NCBI RefSeq assembly: GCF_001186125.1
Contig: NW_014040456.1
Location: 91,664 to 139,284 of the forward strand
Source of the DNA: Sphaeroforma arctica JP610
Taxonomy: Eukaryota; Opisthokonta; Ichthyosporea; Ichthyophonida
Length of the DNA: 47,621 bases
Reading direction: 5' to 3'
This document shows positions 32,641 through 43,248 of the stretch, piece by piece (position 1 is the first letter of the stretch; each line of letters starts with the position of its first letter). A program made the translations under genes and the position numbers. A model generated the notes under the pieces. The model searched no databases. It saw nothing but the letters and a program-made list of their open reading frames with translations, and had not been told where the DNA came from.

Positions 32641-33990
32641 AGGCTTCTGGAAATGCCAACAGCAACCAGAACAAACGTGTACTGTGGGGGGGGGGAAGGG
32701 AATGCAGGCGCGGATGACGTGGAAGTCTGTCCAATGGAAGGGACAAGCCCAGGCAATAGTTCGGGCCAACCTACACCGGCGGGTGTACCCATTGTAGCGA
32801 CAGCAATGCGTCTATAAGTAAACAAGAATATCTGTCAAGGCAATCATGTTCTGATGAGTCGGTTTGTGTCCAAATTGGAAATACAGCACCAGTGCCTATA
32901 CCGACTCTACACAAGATGAGGGTAGGCATACATGACCAACAGCCAGAGTGCCGAATGCCACTAGTGGATGCGGAGCTCAGACGACGATATGACCAAGCAA
33001 TCAACGATTGTGGTGGTGATGAGGACGACAAACTTATTCAAATCAGTCTGTACGTTAGTGAGCTAGAGCTCATGTGTTCTCGTTTAGGCGATCAGATAAA
33101 CGAACCATCTCTCAAGAAATTACTCAAGACTTCGGAATTTCTCAAGATGCCTAAAGATAGTTTCTTTAGAATGGAAAATTGCGAAGATATCATAGAGTTC
33201 ACTACACAGTGTAGTAATATATTCTTAGCTACGTCAATCCCATTGTGTCAGTGTTCAGCAATCCCATTGATGCAACGGAGAAAACCAAATCAGTACTCAA
33301 TAACTTAAGAGATTCTGAGACACAAAACTAGGCACTTCAATGATCCTGAGCAGTTCAATAGAATCATTATTGATCGACTCAGATCGCACCCAGGAGACTA
33401 TCTATCGGATAATTTTCTCAATGACATGCAGAATAAGAAGATGAACGTCGAAGTGCGCACAGAACGTGTGCACAAGACAATGGCGATGTTAGAGGAGCGT
33501 TACCGCAACTCAGACAAGGAGCCCGTACACTTCCAATTCCTCAAAGTCCAGAGGTACATAGCACTGAAGTACTATGGATTGCAATCAGTTGTGGACATCC
33601 TAATCAAAGGAGACAAGCAACCGGATGGAAGTGAAGGACACTTGTCTGACATAGAACATACCAATTTTCATACTATGACTGAGACACACATAAGAACGGC
33701 GGCTATGACACAAGCAGAGCGTATGTTGCGGGATCAGGCGCGAGCAGCAAACAAGCGCAACAGCGCACAGACGAACAGGCAAGTGGTGGATAACTCTACA
33801 AACGCTAACAAACGGCACACGCCAGATGATGGTGCACACAACCAGAACAAGCAAGGGGGGGCATACAAAGAAAAAGAAACGAGCACGTGAAGAGCGTGCA
33901 TGCCCCTATTGTCAGAAAATGCCAACAGCGAATGTCCTGAGAAGAAAGCAAATCAAGCCAAGGAGGCTGAGCAGCGAGCCAAGAAAGTTG
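32640..33990 (+). pseudogene. element D gag region
   Basis: Contains PIPTLHKMRVGIHDQQPE, a FRMENCEDIIEFTTQC block, FLNDMQNKKMNVEVRTERV and a basic C-terminal part, then a CPYC zinc-knuckle start (about 33900). It aligns with A's gag along its length. Broken. Confidence 0.8.
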
Positions 33991-34079
33991 TGCAGATAGC
34001 AAGACTGTCCATTATATCTGGCAAGGTGGAAGACATCACAGAAGGGGATGAGCACTGAAGACACTGGTGAGCGGAAGCA

Positions 34080-35960
34080 AACATGATTGACCTGGCTGAC
34101 AGACTCAATGTATTTACAAATGAAGAAACGTTGTTAATAAATGCAAATGATAGAAATTATCAACCTTTATCTTTACTTCCCGCACCATGAGACCAACGGT
34201 TACACATTGACATACAAATCAATGGCAATACATACAATGTACTAGCAGACTCGGGTGCACAACGCTGATGCATGAACAAAAGTGTAGTATCAGAACTATA
34301 TATGTTAGTGCGCAACCGGGGTACATACAACTAGCACAAATGGATGCAAGAATTCAACGCACTGGATCAACAGAAGTTTGTGACTTTAACTATGGAGGTA
34401 GGAAGACCTCTCAGTAATTTGAAGTATTGGACTTACCAGACAAAAAGACACCAATGCTTCTAGGTATGGACATTCTACCATAAATAGGTATATACATAAC
34501 AGGGTTAATCAATCCACTTATACCAACAGATGCAAAATGGGAATTGCTCCTCACACCACATGGAGAGGACCCAGAGCATGAACAAGAAGGTTTCAGAGAG
34601 TCACTTACAGACCTTCTGGATACCAATGCGAATATATCTCCTGATGCTCATTGCAATCTACCAGGTTCCACAGTCACTGTACCTGCAAATGAAATCAACG
34701 TCAGACAAATGAGGAACGCTAAAGTCAACTTTGTTCCGCACAAATACATTCCGCAAACGGATGAGAATGTGCAACGATGGCTTAAAGATGGCCACATATA
34801 CAAACGCGATACGCCCACAACGGTGAACCTACCGTTCTTATCAACAGGTGAACATGACCAAACAGGTCGCCTCAAAAAAGTAAGAACATGTCTAGCCATA
34901 TGCGAGATCAGTTATCAGTATGAACAAGACAAATTCGTGTTACCAAAAATAAAGGAAGTGTTACACAACCTACAAGGGGCACAGTTCTTTTCAAAGCTAG
35001 GTCTGGAGAATTTTACCATTTCCTAGTAAACGAAGCAAGCCAACACTTTTTTACATTCTCGTGGAGAAGAGCGCAGTACTCATTCGAGTCCGCGCCGTTT
35101 GGACCACACTCACTCACAGCACAATTCCAGAGAGCCATGGCGAATCTGCTCATATCTATCAGAGGAGTGCAAGTGTGTGTAGATGGCATATTCATTGCGA
35201 GTCTTACCGAAGAAGTACACCGCAAGTCAATTCGTGAAGTAATCAAGTGACTGAATAGCAACATTCTTGAGGTGAAAGTCACCACACAGGGACTCAAAGC
35301 AGACCCTGAGAAACAGAAAAGAATGATGGACTGGCCACTGCCGAAAACAAAAAGAGATCTGTACAAGGCAATGGGACTAGCAAATTGCATGCGAGACCAT
35401 GTCCCCAACTTTGCCCACACAACGAAACACATTCGGGACCTAATGAAAGGAAAAATAAACCAGAACATATCCATGTTGTGGACACCGAAACTTATAAAGA
35501 AGTGGGAAGAACTCAAAAAAGCCATCGCCTGTTCAGCGACGCTAGCATACCCTGTTGATGGGGTACCGTTTCAAATTATGAACGATGCTAGTGATTATGG
35601 CATAGGAAGGTACTTATTTCAAGTCATCGATGGAGTTAGAAGAGACTTTCTCTAGTCCTCAAAAGGCTTGAATCCAGCTGGCACAAATACCAAAGAGCTA
35701 CTAGCACTGGTATACAGCCTGGAACACTTCTCTGAATTAATCAAAGGGGGGGACATAACACTGTGGACAGATCACAAAGCGCTCACGCAAATGAACAGTC
35801 AACAGACGTTACACCTAATGCTAGCCAAATGGATAGCAAAAACGTTCTACCACCATTTCTCCATCATACATGTCCCAGGCAAGGACAACCAGATGGCAGA
35901 TATGTTGTCACGTCTCCTTGAAGATACTTTTAGTACTAAAGAGTCAAAAGTATTACAACA
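34080..35960 (+). pseudogene. element D protease, reverse transcriptase and RNase H
   Basis: Protease block ADSGAQ at about 34240, PEHEQEGFRES linker, RT from about 34700 (TVNLPFLSTGEH, VRTCL, SAPFGPHSL-type block, connection KRDLYKAMGLANCMRDHVP), and RNase H from VPFQIMNDASDYGIG (about 35570) to GKDNQMADMLSRL (about 35910). Ty3/gypsy order. Broken. Confidence 0.88.
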
Positions 35961-35989
35961 GGCGAATGAGGCAACTCATAATAGCCAAG

Positions 35990-36470
35990 AGTACACCACC
36001 TTGGAAACGAACATACCCATAACCATATCGGATATAGACTGGATGTTACATCCCAGATTCTATCAAGAAGCGGAACGAAGGTTTGGGGAGCTCACAGTAG
36101 ATCTGTTTGCATCAGCACACAATGCGCACACAGATAAATACTACACCAAAGAACATATTGCGATACAACAAAAGTGGGCGCAGGAAGTGAATGCATGGAC
36201 GAACCCATCATGGGAACTCATACCTGATGTCCTTGACAAAGTCATTGAGGAGGCAACCAGCATCACAATATGTGTACCATATTACCCCAATGCCTCGTGG
36301 TTTTCAAAGTTCTTGTCTTTACTAGAAGAAGACCCTATGCTAGTAGAAAACACAAACAATACGTTCCTCAAAGAGGGCAAGAAGGCTTGTGGCAAGACCC
36401 CATGGAGTGTCACATTAGTCGCAAGGATAGGAGCTAAGTTTCCATACTTTGACTCAACGTGGGAACAACC
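35990..36470 (+). pseudogene. element D Dam-like module
   Basis: Blocks: LTVDLFASAHNAHTDKYY, WELIPDVLDKV, ITICVPYYPNASWFSKF, LLEEDPMLVENTNNTF and ACGKTPWSVTLVARIG. DLFAS...N-A at the start and the VP...WF...L...P series are the hallmarks of the region that follows RNase H in DIRS elements, where it is described as a Dam-like methyltransferase. It is the best-preserved example of the A/D family in this window. Confidence 0.68.
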
Positions 36471-36479
36471 TGCTATACA

Positions 36480-36758
36480 CGTTGCAGCGTCAGAACCAGT
36501 TCACTATGAAGACGCACCACAGGAAACAAAATATGAGAAACGTGTCGATCTCATCGAGCAATACCACAACTTAGGACATTACACTCCTGCGGAAACAGTA
36601 CACAAGTTGCAAGCAGATGGACATGATTGGGCTGATATCCAACAACATGTACACAAGTTCAATGACGGATGTATACCAGGTCTAAAAAAACCCCCCTCAA
36701 AAAGGTATTTCACCCTTTACAATCAATTACAGCCGCATATCCAAGCGACAGAGTCCAA
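36480..36758 (+). pseudogene. element D integrase, zinc-finger part
   Basis: Integrase N-terminal His/Cys region (YHNLGHYTPAETVHKLQADG, then a Cys-containing segment) up to the CCAA at 36755-36758 where element E begins. The rest continues at 41596. Confidence 0.78.
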
Positions 36759-37082
36759 TGTAGTAAGTCGTAAAGACAACTGTATCTCAGCGTGCTCCCC
36801 TCGTACAAGGGGAGGCTTGTTCATTTATCGAACTATTCCTGACACTATATTTTGATCATGTGTTTTCCTATTCAGATTTACTCTGAACGGATAAACCCAG
36901 TTTCAAAATATAGTCTCTAAACCCCTAATACACTATTCCTGACATTATATTTTGATCATGTGTTTTCCTACTCAGATTTACTATGAACGGATAAATCCAG
37001 TTTCAAAATTTAGTCTCTAAACCCCTAATACTAAATAAACCCTAATCCCAAATAAACCCTGTCCAGGGACCTCCTGACAACA
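36759..37082 (-). repeat. 3' LTR of element E
   Basis: 324 bp. It is longer than its partner because a segment of about 85-90 bp (CTATTCCTGACA...CCCCTAATA) is present twice. On the - strand it is preceded by AGTTTGGGGTTGT, the polypurine tract. It contains the hairpin CTCCCCT-CGTACA-AGGGGAG (36795-36814). Confidence 0.92.
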
Positions 37083-37269
37083 ACAACCCCAAACTGAAAC
37101 ACAATTTGTGGGCCAGCTTTAAGAATTCGAAAGAGTATCCTGAGCAGGCTAGTGTGCTGGCATTTAACCTCAGAGAGCTAGAGGGCTCGGTTATTTATTC
37201 ACCACTCGAGCTGGTGACTAAACATTAGGTACATGTAACTACCCTAATATATGTATATCTATAAACAAC

Positions 37270-38490
37270 TGGGTGTTATTTACAACTGGTCACTGCGACA
37301 TTTCCTGGCTCGTGTCTGTGTATCCTTATGATAAGCTACAATGTCATTAGCATCGTCAAAAGCATCGGCTGTTTCCCATGTTGGCACTCCCTCACGCCAA
37401 CGTACAAGGTATTCCAGCTTACCCGTATCATCGTTCGTCCGATGTTTGATAATGTAACGGAATGCTGCGCCACCTTCATGTCACAGAGTGTGGTGGACCA
37501 ACCGTAGTAACTCTACGCGAACCGGCTTCCCTTTAAAATCCTGGGGGGCGGCTTCGTTAACTTGTCCGTATATGTCGTAGTGATTTTATGCAACGTAGGC
37601 AAAATCGTATCATGCAGCTGGTCCAGCCGTTGTGCCTACGTGTCATTGGTCACGGGTTGTTGCTCGGGAACAACGTCGGTAAAATCTGCGAACGGAACAT
37701 GACGGCGGCCAAAATATACGCTAAACGGCGCGCTTTTGTGTCGTCGGGAGATACGCAAATTCTGGTAAAGCATGGTAAAAGGTAGCCGTTCGTCCCATGC
37801 CTGAGGTATTGCCTTACAGCAGATGCGTATAGAGCGTGTTATCTCCGTGTGTCGACGTTCTGTTGCGCCCAGTACTTGCGGTCTGTATGGTGGTGAGATC
37901 TTATGGTGTATACCCACTTCTTTGACAATAAGAGCTACCATGTTATTAGTAAACTCCGTCCCCATATCGGTCTGCAGCTTGCGTGGGAATCCATGTTCAC
38001 CGAAGATGGCCAGTAACATTTGAGCGGTTGTTTCCTTAGTCTTATCGGGTGTGGCGCGTAATATCGAGTATCCGGATGCGACGCCTAACACATGTAAGAC
38101 AAATTTATACTGTCGGGAGGATGTCACCGACATTGGGATATAGTCCACCTGAATATGGTCCCATGGGTACTTCACATCAACACTCATCATTGGATGGAAC
38201 CCTTTACGCAAGGTGTCCTGGCCCAAACACTGACCACATTGCCATTTGATTTCAGTAGCTAATTCTAACGCCCCCGGCCAGACATGTCCTTTCTGCTGCA
38301 ACTGTTGGACAGTATCGGCGGCGCCGTGATGGCCTTGCTCATGATGCGCCTGTGTGAGTTGTGTCCGCCGTTGTTGTTCCATCGGAGTGGCATTCACGAA
38401 CGCTAGTTGTACCGCTTCACTTGCCAACGCAACGGAAATCTCCCGCGCAGTGTCCAAACATTGATGGTATGGTGTGTGACGAGGATCGGC
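37270..38490 (-). pseudogene. element E integrase with chromodomain
   Basis: Zinc-finger region (HHEQGHHGAADTVQQLQQKG ... CGQC), core with HIQVDYIPM, KLQTDMGTEF and PYRPQVLGATERRHTE, and C-terminal part. At about 37308-37466 there is a chromodomain: YIIKHR, LEYLVRWREG, TWETADAFDDANDIVAYHK. The Y/W/W aromatic-cage layout and the C-terminal helix are recognisable. In chromoviruses this domain directs integration to marked nucleosomes. Confidence 0.88.
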
Positions 38491-38499
38491 GTATATTAA

Positions 38500-38960
38500 C
38501 CGTTGGGTGAAGCTCTCTGCTAGTTGGAATCCCGACGGTGGGCCCACTCGTGCCACCACCGTGTGGCCCCATGGAGTCTTCCCGCAAGCATACTTCGCAT
38601 ATTTCAGAAATGTATGCCGGGTTCGGGGTACTACCATGGGCTCGGCTTGCAGTAATGATTGGAAGAGGTCAAACCATGGTGCTCGAAGGGTCCAAGGTAG
38701 GCATACCGTTGCCGTGGCTCCATCTGTTTTGATCTTCCGTAGCATGCGGTGTATCAGTTTCCATGGCGGGTTCATCCATCCATCGACCAGCGCCCAGTCA
38801 TGGTCAAATTGCGGTCATTTTTAGTCCAGAACCTGGGCAGCTGAGCGTTGTGAGGTACTGCGAATACGTCTATATTGTTATGGCCATAGACACGTTGAGC
38901 CTGTTCAAAATAGCTGAGAAATAGTTGCCAGCAGTCTAGATACAGCACCTCTGGTACATC
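38500..38960 (-). pseudogene. element E Dam-like module
   Basis: Blocks: IDVFAVPHNAQLPRFW, MNPPWKLIHRMLRKI, ATATVCLPWTLRAPWFDLF, LLQAEPMVVPRTRHTF and ACGKTPWGHTVVARVG. NPPW and the DVFA...HNAQLPRFW block are both close to DIRS/Dam-type sequences, making this the clearest link to that family. Confidence 0.7.
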
Positions 38961-38989
38961 CGTCTCCACTGTTCCTTCATGTATCCGAC

Positions 38990-40380
38990 TGAGCATGTCC
39001 GGCAGTACATTATTCTCCCCTGTATATGCGAAATAGTAAAATCAAAAGGCGCTATTATATGATGCCAACGCTGTAACATAGGGTTAAGCTTCAGTTGGGT
39101 GTTCATATATACTAAAGCCTTGTGATCCGTAAACACCGCGAAGAGTTGTCCGTTGAGGTAGTCGCGGAAGTGTGTCAAACCATAAACTAACGCCAGGAGT
39201 TCCTTCATCGGCGTTGTATAGTTCTGCTGAGCGTGATTGAGGGTTTTACTGAAGAACATGAGGTAGTGTTTCTTACCCTCCACCCACTGAAATAGCGCTC
39301 CCCCTAGTCCGTAGTCACTAGCGTCCGTCTCGAGGTTGAGTGGGACTTTATCTACCGGGAAGTGTAATGCTACTGCGTACACTATCGGATCCTTCATCGC
39401 TTGCCAAGCGTCCGCATGGCGTCGCTCCCACCTGTCTCCTATCAGTTCGGTTGGTTTGAGCTTACAGAATTCACGTAGTGGCGCCACCACGTGTGCAAAA
39501 TTGGATAGGTGAAATTAGCCAGGCCCAACGCAGAGGCAATGTCCTTGTACCGCTAAGGTGTTAGCCAGTCTAGAAGTTTGGCCTGTTTCTCAAAGTCGAC
39601 ATCAATCCCCTTCGCCGAGACTTTCTTGCCCATTATCATAACTTCCGCAATTGCAAAATGACACTTGGCCGGATTCAGTTTGAAGCTATGGTATGTCAGT
39701 CTCTTGATCACCTCCTTCACTGTAGCCACGTGTTCTTCGTAATCGTCGTTGGCTATTACTATGGTGTCGATGTAGTGGTGGACTGGCAAACAATCGAGTA
39801 TCGTACTATGTGTTCGTTGAAATTGCTGTGTCAGCACGTGCAAACCGAATGGTGCCGATGTGAACGAGTACTGACATCTGTCGTGTGTGAAGCTGAACAG
39901 ATATCTAGAGTCGGGATATATCGGGAGTCTATGGTATGCTGCCGATATGCCGAGTGTAATATAGTACTTCCTGCTCTTTAATCTAGAAATGATCTCATTC
40001 ACTTTCGGTATCAAGAACTGGTCTCCTGGTATCAGTGCGTTGACCGCTCGCACATCTAGGCAGACGCGTACCTTCTTAACGTTGCCCTCACTGTCGAATG
40101 TCGGAACCGCTAGAAGTGGAAGACTAACCGTCGTCGGTATCGTACGCTTCGTGATCACCAAGTCTTTTAATCATTCCTGTACTTATCGAATACGAAATTG
40201 CGTGTTGACCTTCTCATGCTCATTGCTTGCTCGTGCTACTGGTATCGCCACCTCACTCCCCTCTAAGCGACAACGTGCATTATCCTCAATAGCGGCGTTC
40301 GTTTCTGAAACTGTGGCAAGTCGTGCCCGCACTCCGTCTGGTTCGGTAATATCGGGGGCCTGGCGGCGAGCCACTGGCTT
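38990..40380 (-). pseudogene. element E reverse transcriptase and RNase H
   Basis: RT: PTTVSLPLLAV, VRVCLDVRAVNALIPGD, YITLGISAAYHRLPI, FTSAPFGLHVLTQQF and the HHYID box region, then connection and RNase H: KVPLNLETDASDYGLGGALFQW, PMKELLALVYGLTHFRDYL and AVFTDHKALVYMN. Ty3/gypsy. Confidence 0.88.
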
Positions 40381-41356
40381 GAGAAGGTCGTCGAGCTCTG
40401 TTGGGTCGATAGGTGTCAGCGGTGATTGTATCCCTCCCAGGTATAATCGTCGATGCCGTCGGGTAGATTCATCAGTTCAAATGACCAGTTGATAATCTCG
40501 TATCCAGTGCCCTATTTGTTCTTCTTGTGTCCCTTAACCTCTCATGCCTTACCTAATGTCCTTACTTCTAAGTTCTCGTTTCTACTTAACATGTTTAGAC
40601 TGCACTTTCTATACACAGGTCTACGTAGGCAACACTAAGAACAACCTTCAATGTTACACTAGTGCGTGCATCCTCTTTACGTACCTTGTCGATGTTCCTA
40701 TTGCTTCCCAACTGGGTGCTGTTTTCAACTGAAGACACCTACCTAAACATATTCTGCACTCTTCTTTTGTCGCTGTGTACGTCCTGCGGATGTATCGCCG
40801 TCCAATCCGGTGTATAACCAAATCGATGCGATGGAATTGACCTTGGTGTTGGTCTCTTTTGATCTTGGCCCAACCCTTCCTGTCTCCTAATTCTATTAGT
40901 TCCGGGTGTCGTTTCCAGTGGAACCTTCCCTTCAGACTTCCTCTCTTTGCTTTCTGGTGACGCCACCCTAACGTTCAATCGGGCGGGATGACTGCGATTG
41001 TATAGTATCTGTCTACGGTTATGTAGTCCCATTCATCTTGTGTTTCTCTTAATTTCCTGAGTTCCCCCCAACTTCTTCGGGTTCTGAAGCACTGCTTTCG
41101 TTTGTTAACAGTGCTGGCATACTGTCACTAGTGTCACTGCTTACAAAAGCACTCTCTGTACCGTCTCATCTTCGCAATTCTATTCCATGGGTCGCCATTT
41201 CCGTGGACGATGTCGATGTTTATGTCATCTCTTTCCTCCCTTTTCTACTATAAAATTTTATTTTACTGTATTACTCTGGGTCCTATGGGCCCCCGCTAGT
41301 ATCTATTCTTCTTCAGGATATGTTCAATAATGTCCAACCTACAAGTAAGTTAAAAA
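40381..41356 (-). other. element E 5' internal region, gag-like remains only
   Basis: About 1 kb between RT and the 5' LTR. A 97-codon basic, Arg/Pro-rich frame (41032-40739) may be part of gag; no zinc knuckle or protease motif is recognised. After the 5' LTR the - strand reads TTTTTAACTTACTTG, similar to D's post-LTR sequence. Confidence 0.5.
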
Positions 41357-41595
41357 TGTAGTGGATCATAAAGATAACTGTATCTCAACGTACTCCCCTC
41401 GTACAAGGGGAGGCGTTGTTCATTTATTGAGCTATACCTGACACTATATTTTGATAATATGTTTTCCTACTCAGATTTACTTTGAACGGATCCAGTTTCA
41501 AAATATAGTTTCTAAACCCCTAATACTGAATAAGCCCTAATATTAAATAAACCCTAATCCCCAAATAAACCCTGTCCAGGGACCTCCTGACTACA
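41357..41595 (-). repeat. 5' LTR of element E
   Basis: 239 bp, TGTAGTGG...GACTACA. It contains the same hairpin as its partner (41393-41412). Confidence 0.92.
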
Positions 41596-42368
41596 CCAAG
41601 TGGACACCATAGGGCCACTATTGGATTCCAATAGAGGACACACATACGTGTTAGTAAGGCTTGATGTATATTCATCGTACGTCATTTTGCATCCAATGAT
41701 GGACAAATCAGCGGCTACCATAGCACGCACACTGGTACCAATTATGTTTGAACATGGGTTTCCACAAATCATACAAACGGACCAAGGCACTGAATACGTT
41801 AACAACATACTCTCAAAAGTTGTTGAACAAGCGCCAATGCAACACTTAGTCTCTCGGCCATATTAACCTAAAGTCTTAGGCGCGAACGAACGATCACATA
41901 GAGACCTCATGCCACTACTACGGAAATTCGTTGAACATAATCCATGTAACTGGTGTTCACGACTTCCATTCGTACAGAGGGGCCATATTCTGCGTACATC
42001 CAGAAGCTACAAGTCACAGCGCTTTAATGTGTACTTTGGTCGCAGACAGAATCAACTCACAGACTACAATGAGCCAGTGACCGCACCCAGTACAGCAGTA
42101 TCTTGGGAAGAGCGACTGCAAAATCTAGAAGAAGCCGTTAGGCCACAACTAGAGAGCAATGTTGCACAGTATCAAGAGAAGATGCGAGCAGCATACGATC
42201 GGAAATACCAACATAAGTATGTAAACTCCCAGGAAGAGGACCTTGCCATGGTCTGCTATCAACGTGAAATGAACAAGTTAACAGCACCAAATAGCTGACC
42301 ATAAAGATAGTATGCAGTGAGGGCAATGAGTATTTTGTCTGTAACCTTGATGGGACTAAAGCCCCCGA
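41596..42368 (+). pseudogene. element D integrase, core and C-terminal part
   Basis: Starts with the duplicated CCAA, then VDTIGPLLDSNRGHTYVLV, a VYSSYVI block, QTDQGTEYVNNILSKVVEQ, SRPY, the YFGRRQNQLTDYNEPVTAPS block and a family-specific tail. It continues the part at 36480-36758. Confidence 0.82.
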
Positions 42369-43248
42369 TCTACCGCTAAAATTTCTGATTGCTCTAATAT
42401 CAGAAATATTACAATCCTCAATATTTGATGATCCTGGGTTTTGGGATTCGGATTGGCTTTTTGATAATATGGTCCCTAGATGCTACATCCTTACACTGAA
42501 CAATTTTTTCACTGAGACACGATACTTACACTTGAGTGTTTAAGAACACCACGCTTGAACACGATAGGGTTATAAACACGATATGGTTACCTTGCTAGTT
42601 CTTCTGCCTGGTATCTTTGATTTCTCGGCTGACTTCTTATTGGTTTCTTTGTGCCCAATTTCCTGCTAACATCCAGTGGTTGAATTTCTTCTTTTCTCTT
42701 CCCTACATCTGTGGTCAGAGTCTTCTCGGTTTCCTTGTTGGTGCCTCTTCTTGTCTGGTTATCTTCTCGTCTCTCTTCTTAATTATTGAGACACCTTGTA
42801 GGATATTAAAAAAGTTTTAAATTTATAGGAAACACCTTGTGGGGTACTTCACTCGTTCTTTCATTTTGTTTGTAGAGTGCAAGTTATTTGACTTATCTAA
42901 GTAAGGATATTGTTAGAAAATGTAGAGTATGGTAGCTGAAAAGTACGAGCCAATGAATACAATAGACCTCGTCTCAAGTACGGTTATCTCAGCTAGGGAA
43001 AGTCCGTAGTCTGAGAGAACCGAACAGAGTCTTTATTTGTGTTTTATATTTCACAAGACTCAGGATTTTACTCGAGTGTTTCTATCACACGCGGACTCCC
43101 GGTTTTGCTTACCGGTTCTACCGCTAATTGTTTCTGATGACTCTAATATCAGAAATATTCCAATCCTAATTCCAAAACTCAATATTTGATGATTCTGGGT
43201 TTTGGGAGTTAGATTGGCTTTTTGTTATTCTGGTCCTTATATGCTACA
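42369..43248 (-). mobile_element. short LTR-internal-LTR derivative of the A/D family
   Basis: A partial LTR (42369-42487), 433 bp of internal sequence and a full LTR (42921-43248), both LTRs in - orientation. The internal part next to the full LTR (TTTTCTAACAATATCC on the - strand) matches the post-LTR sequence of A and D. The rest is a pyrimidine-rich (+ strand) non-coding stretch. No gag or pol. It is a non-autonomous, TRIM-like remnant; the outer end of the left LTR is missing. Confidence 0.7.

Larger units (their letters stand above)
36759..41595 (-). mobile_element. element E: chromodomain-bearing Ty3-type fossil inside element D
   Basis: 4.8 kb. LTRs at 36759-37082 and 41357-41595, both with TGTAG/CTACA-type ends; a 4-bp target duplication CCAA is at 36755-36758 and 41596-41599. 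On the - strand: a short gag-like region, RT, RNase H, Dam-like module, integrase, chromodomain. It is a chromovirus-type member of Ty3/gypsy. LTRs differ by about 10% by eye. Broken several times; a full-size gag is not seen. Confidence 0.92.
27506..42368 (+). mobile_element. element D: Ty3-type LTR retrotransposon fossil, family of A
   Basis: On the + strand: 5' LTR (27506-27825), long leader (to about 32640) that contains tandem repeats, an assembly gap and a LINE fragment, then gag, protease, RT, RNase H, Dam-like module and integrase. Element E (36759-41595) sits in the integrase and is flanked by a CCAA duplication of D sequence. The 3' LTR is not found; integrase-tail sequence meets the small LTR derivative at 42369. 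Many breaks, of the order of ten or more. Confidence 0.85.

Noticed and set aside
35294-35525. Antisense frames over the RT regions of A and D
   Set aside because: They are shadows of the pol coding strand, repeated wherever the family occurs.
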